In this document: piece after piece, positions 5,013 to 6,518 of the stretch
Numbering within the stretch: position 1 is the first letter of the stretch
How the letters are laid out: every line of letters begins with the position of its first letter
From: Actinomycetota bacterium
GTDB lineage: Bacteria; Actinomycetota; Actinomycetes; S36-B12
Direction: 5' to 3'
DNA length: 6,518 bases
NCBI GenBank assembly: GCA_009702725.1
Contig: WLHM01000075.1
Location: forward strand, 1 to 6,518
Position numbers and translations under genes: made by a program
The notes under the pieces: generated by a model
Database searches by the model: none
Seen by the model: only the letters and a program-made list of their open reading frames with translations
Told to the model about the DNA's origin: nothing

Positions 5013-6518
5013 TGCCCTTGGGCAAAACAAATATGTGACTCAGGGCAAGACCGCTGCAACGAACATGCGCCATAAGGGCGGAAGCGCCAGCGATGACCAA
5101 ATCGGCGACGATGTAGAAGATATTCAATTTGATACCACGATGGATCCGCAGATCGATCCTGATCGCGTTGATCCTCCAATTGACCCTTCCAGCGCCTCGC
5201 TCGCTACCCGCCCGCTTATCTGGATGTCGGACGCGTTAACAGACGTAGTCCCCGGGCAATCTGTCCGAATAAAGGTAAGCGTGCGAAATGTCGGAACTAT
5301 TGTTGAGACTTACGATTTAAGTGTTTTGGGTCCGGCCCGCACCTGGGTGTCAGTCGCACCATCTGAGATATCGCTTTTCCCGGGCGACGAAGGCACAGCT
5401 GTTGTCACCATTAAGCCACCGCGAAGCCCAAATATGCTCGCCGGTAGGTATGAGGTGGCCATCAAAGCTACTTCACAGGTCTTGTGGGCCGAAAGGGCTG
5501 TCGCGGAATTCAGCGTGACCGTTGCGCCTTACCATCAATTTAAGGCAGTTATTGCGCGCAGCACCTTGGAGCTTAAAACTAAGACATCGACTTACCTTCA
5601 AATTGTCAATGAAGGAAACTCTTCGACGAAGTTTTCTGTTGACGTAACAGACCCCGATGGCGTCTTTGAGGGCACATTAGATGCCCCCACCTATGTATTA
5701 GATCCTGGACAACCAGCCTGGCTAAAAGTGGAAGTTACGTGTCCGGTTCACATTATTGGTAAGCAAGTACATGGGGCCGTATTCGCCCACGTCAACCAAG
5801 TACTTGACCTGGTTACTAATACGCCGGTGATCGGGTCAAAGCCCTTTGTCCAGCGCGTAGCAGTCACGCAAAAACCACTCCTTCGTTTCAGGCTCGGCTG
5901 GTTCGGACGGATACTAATCATCTTCCTCCTCCTCGCTTTGGTCGCTGCATTCATCCTCTCTCGGTTTTTCAGCACAGCGCCCACGTCAAGCGCAGGGGCT
6001 CCTGCGTACCCAACTAACTTCGCCGCAGTAATGAGCGGAAACACTAGTGTCGTTCTCACTTGGGACCCGGTAGCTGGGGCCACTGGTTACCACATCTATG
6101 CGGTGGGTGAAGCCGGGAGTTCTGCCTCCCCTTCTGCGGCTCCGACTACCGCACCAGCACCCGCGACTACCGCACCAGCACCCGCGACAACTGCACCAGC
6201 ACCCGCGACAACTGCACCAGCCCCGGCAACAACAGCACCAGCACCCGCGACAACAGCACCAGCCCCGGCAACAACCGCTCCGGTGAACTATGTGCAACCT
6301 GCCGCTGCCACCAACCGGACGAAGGCTGTGATCTTGTCAAGTACGTACGCATTGGACTCATCGGTTTTCGTGTTTGAGCCACAATCCAAAAACGGGAAGA
6401 ATTCTAAGAATAACGCAAAGAAGCGAAGTCAAAAGTTCCAAGAAATTGCAGCTCGACTACCTATGGTCGCACCACAAGGTGGATCGGTATCGTCCGCGTC
6501 CGCGTCACCGAGTGTATC
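4987..6518 (+). CDS. Single-pass membrane protein with cytoplasmic Ig-like domains and external FN3-like segment, C-terminus outside window; candidate injection-system membrane anchor
   Basis: The frame is open for 510 codons to the right edge, so it is partial at the 3' end. The ATG at 4987 has GGAGG 6 bases upstream and overlaps the ATPase gene by 26 bases. Order of parts: an acidic, disordered N-terminus (1-75, with DPQIDPDRVDPPIDP); an Ig-like beta domain resembling NEW3/COG1470-type domains (about 76-180, containing VVPGQSVRIKVSVRNVG and SLFPGDEGTAVVTI); a second similar domain (about 183-292, with LQIVNEGNSSTKFSVDV and LDPGQPAWLKVEV); a basic stretch (K296, R300, R302, R308); one transmembrane helix (about 309-325); a short linker; the first strands of a fibronectin-III fold (about 339-374, VVLTWDPVAGATGYHIYAVG); a (TTAPAPA) repeat (387-428); and a Lys/Asn/Ser-rich part (465-482). 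The basic flank predicts the N-terminus inside. There is no signal peptide. By position and architecture it may tether the particle to the membrane, as reported for CisA in Streptomyces; I cannot show homology to CisA from sequence alone. Confidence 0.85.
   Translation, partial: MTNLINEFDALGQNKYVTQGKTAATNMRHKGGSASDDQIGDDVEDIQFDTTMDPQIDPDRVDPPIDPSSASLATRPLIWMSDALTDVVPGQSVRIKVSVRNVGTIVETYDLSVLGPARTWVSVAPSEISLFPGDEGTAVVTIKPPRSPNMLAGRYEVAIKATSQVLWAERAVAEFSVTVAPYHQFKAVIARSTLELKTKTSTYLQIVNEGNSSTKFSVDVTDPDGVFEGTLDAPTYVLDPGQPAWLKVEVTCPVHIIGKQVHGAVFAHVNQVLDLVTNTPVIGSKPFVQRVAVTQKPLLRFRLGWFGRILIIFLLLALVAAFILSRFFSTAPTSSAGAPAYPTNFAAVMSGNTSVVLTWDPVAGATGYHIYAVGEAGSSASPSAAPTTAPAPATTAPAPATTAPAPATTAPAPATTAPAPATTAPAPATTAPVNYVQPAAATNRTKAVILSSTYALDSSVFVFEPQSKNGKNSKNNAKKRSQKFQEIAARLPMVAPQGGSVSSASASPSV
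6145..6270 (+). repeat. Six tandem 21-base units encoding TTAPAPA
   Basis: Six consecutive 21-base units starting at 6145, 6166, 6187, 6208, 6229 and 6250, each encoding TTAPAPA, followed by a partial unit (TTAP, 6271-6282). Units differ mainly at third codon positions (act/aca/acc, gca/gcc, ccc/ccg), so the protein repeat is perfect while the DNA repeat is not. Such Thr/Ala/Pro runs form extended, often glycosylated spacers outside the membrane. Confidence 0.93.

Noticed and set aside
6145..6282. Repeat considered as a CRISPR-like array
   Set aside because: Units are directly adjacent with no spacers and encode a perfect in-frame heptad.
5986..6382. Minus-strand and plus-strand Cys/Trp/Arg- or His/Gln/Pro-rich frames over the repeat
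   Set aside because: Other-frame readings of the 21-base TTAPAPA repeat inside the membrane protein gene.

Overview
The window looks like the edge of an extracellular contractile injection system (eCIS, phage-tail-like injectisome) locus from a bacterium that is probably an actinomycete-type Gram-positive of moderate G+C. The grounds are the Pvc16/DUF4255 cap protein directly followed by a Pvc15-type AAA+ ATPase, a single-pass anchor-like protein with a Thr/Ala/Pro wall-spanning repeat, and frequent GTG starts. The taxonomic call is inference; no rRNA or housekeeping gene is present.

Layout. A divergent intergenic region (about 2225-2330) separates two gene sets. Rightward: the DUF4255/Pvc16-like cap protein (2331-3020), the AAA+ ATPase (3021-5012, abutting the cap gene) and a large membrane protein that overlaps the ATPase gene by 26 bases and runs off the right edge (4987 to beyond 6518). 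Leftward: possibly a tiny two-helix membrane peptide (2102-2224), a six-helix DsbB-type thiol oxidoreductase with a disordered N-terminal tail (1203-2072), and, 15 bases later with its own strong ribosome binding site, a long unknown protein that runs off the left edge (1 to 1187, 395 residues visible). The two genes cut by the window edges are both open to the edge.

How they may work together. In characterised eCIS the Pvc16/Afp16 family caps the sheath and tube and the ATPase is a cytosolic assembly factor. The membrane protein has its predicted Ig-like domains on the cytoplasmic side, one transmembrane helix, then a fibronectin-III-like segment and a (TTAPAPA)6 linker outside. This is the architecture expected for a factor that tethers a cytoplasmic injection particle to the envelope, as proposed for CisA-type proteins of Streptomyces. 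The leftward pair is the least explained part: a DsbB-like enzyme co-transcribed with a cysteine-free, Pro/Ala-linker and Gly/Ala-rich protein, which is a candidate cargo or accessory protein.

The rightward set is compositionally patchy: G+C is clearly higher in the cap gene and the C-terminal ATPase module than in the N-terminal half of the ATPase gene and in the membrane protein gene. No tRNA, rRNA, CRISPR array, insertion sequence or convincing terminator was seen.
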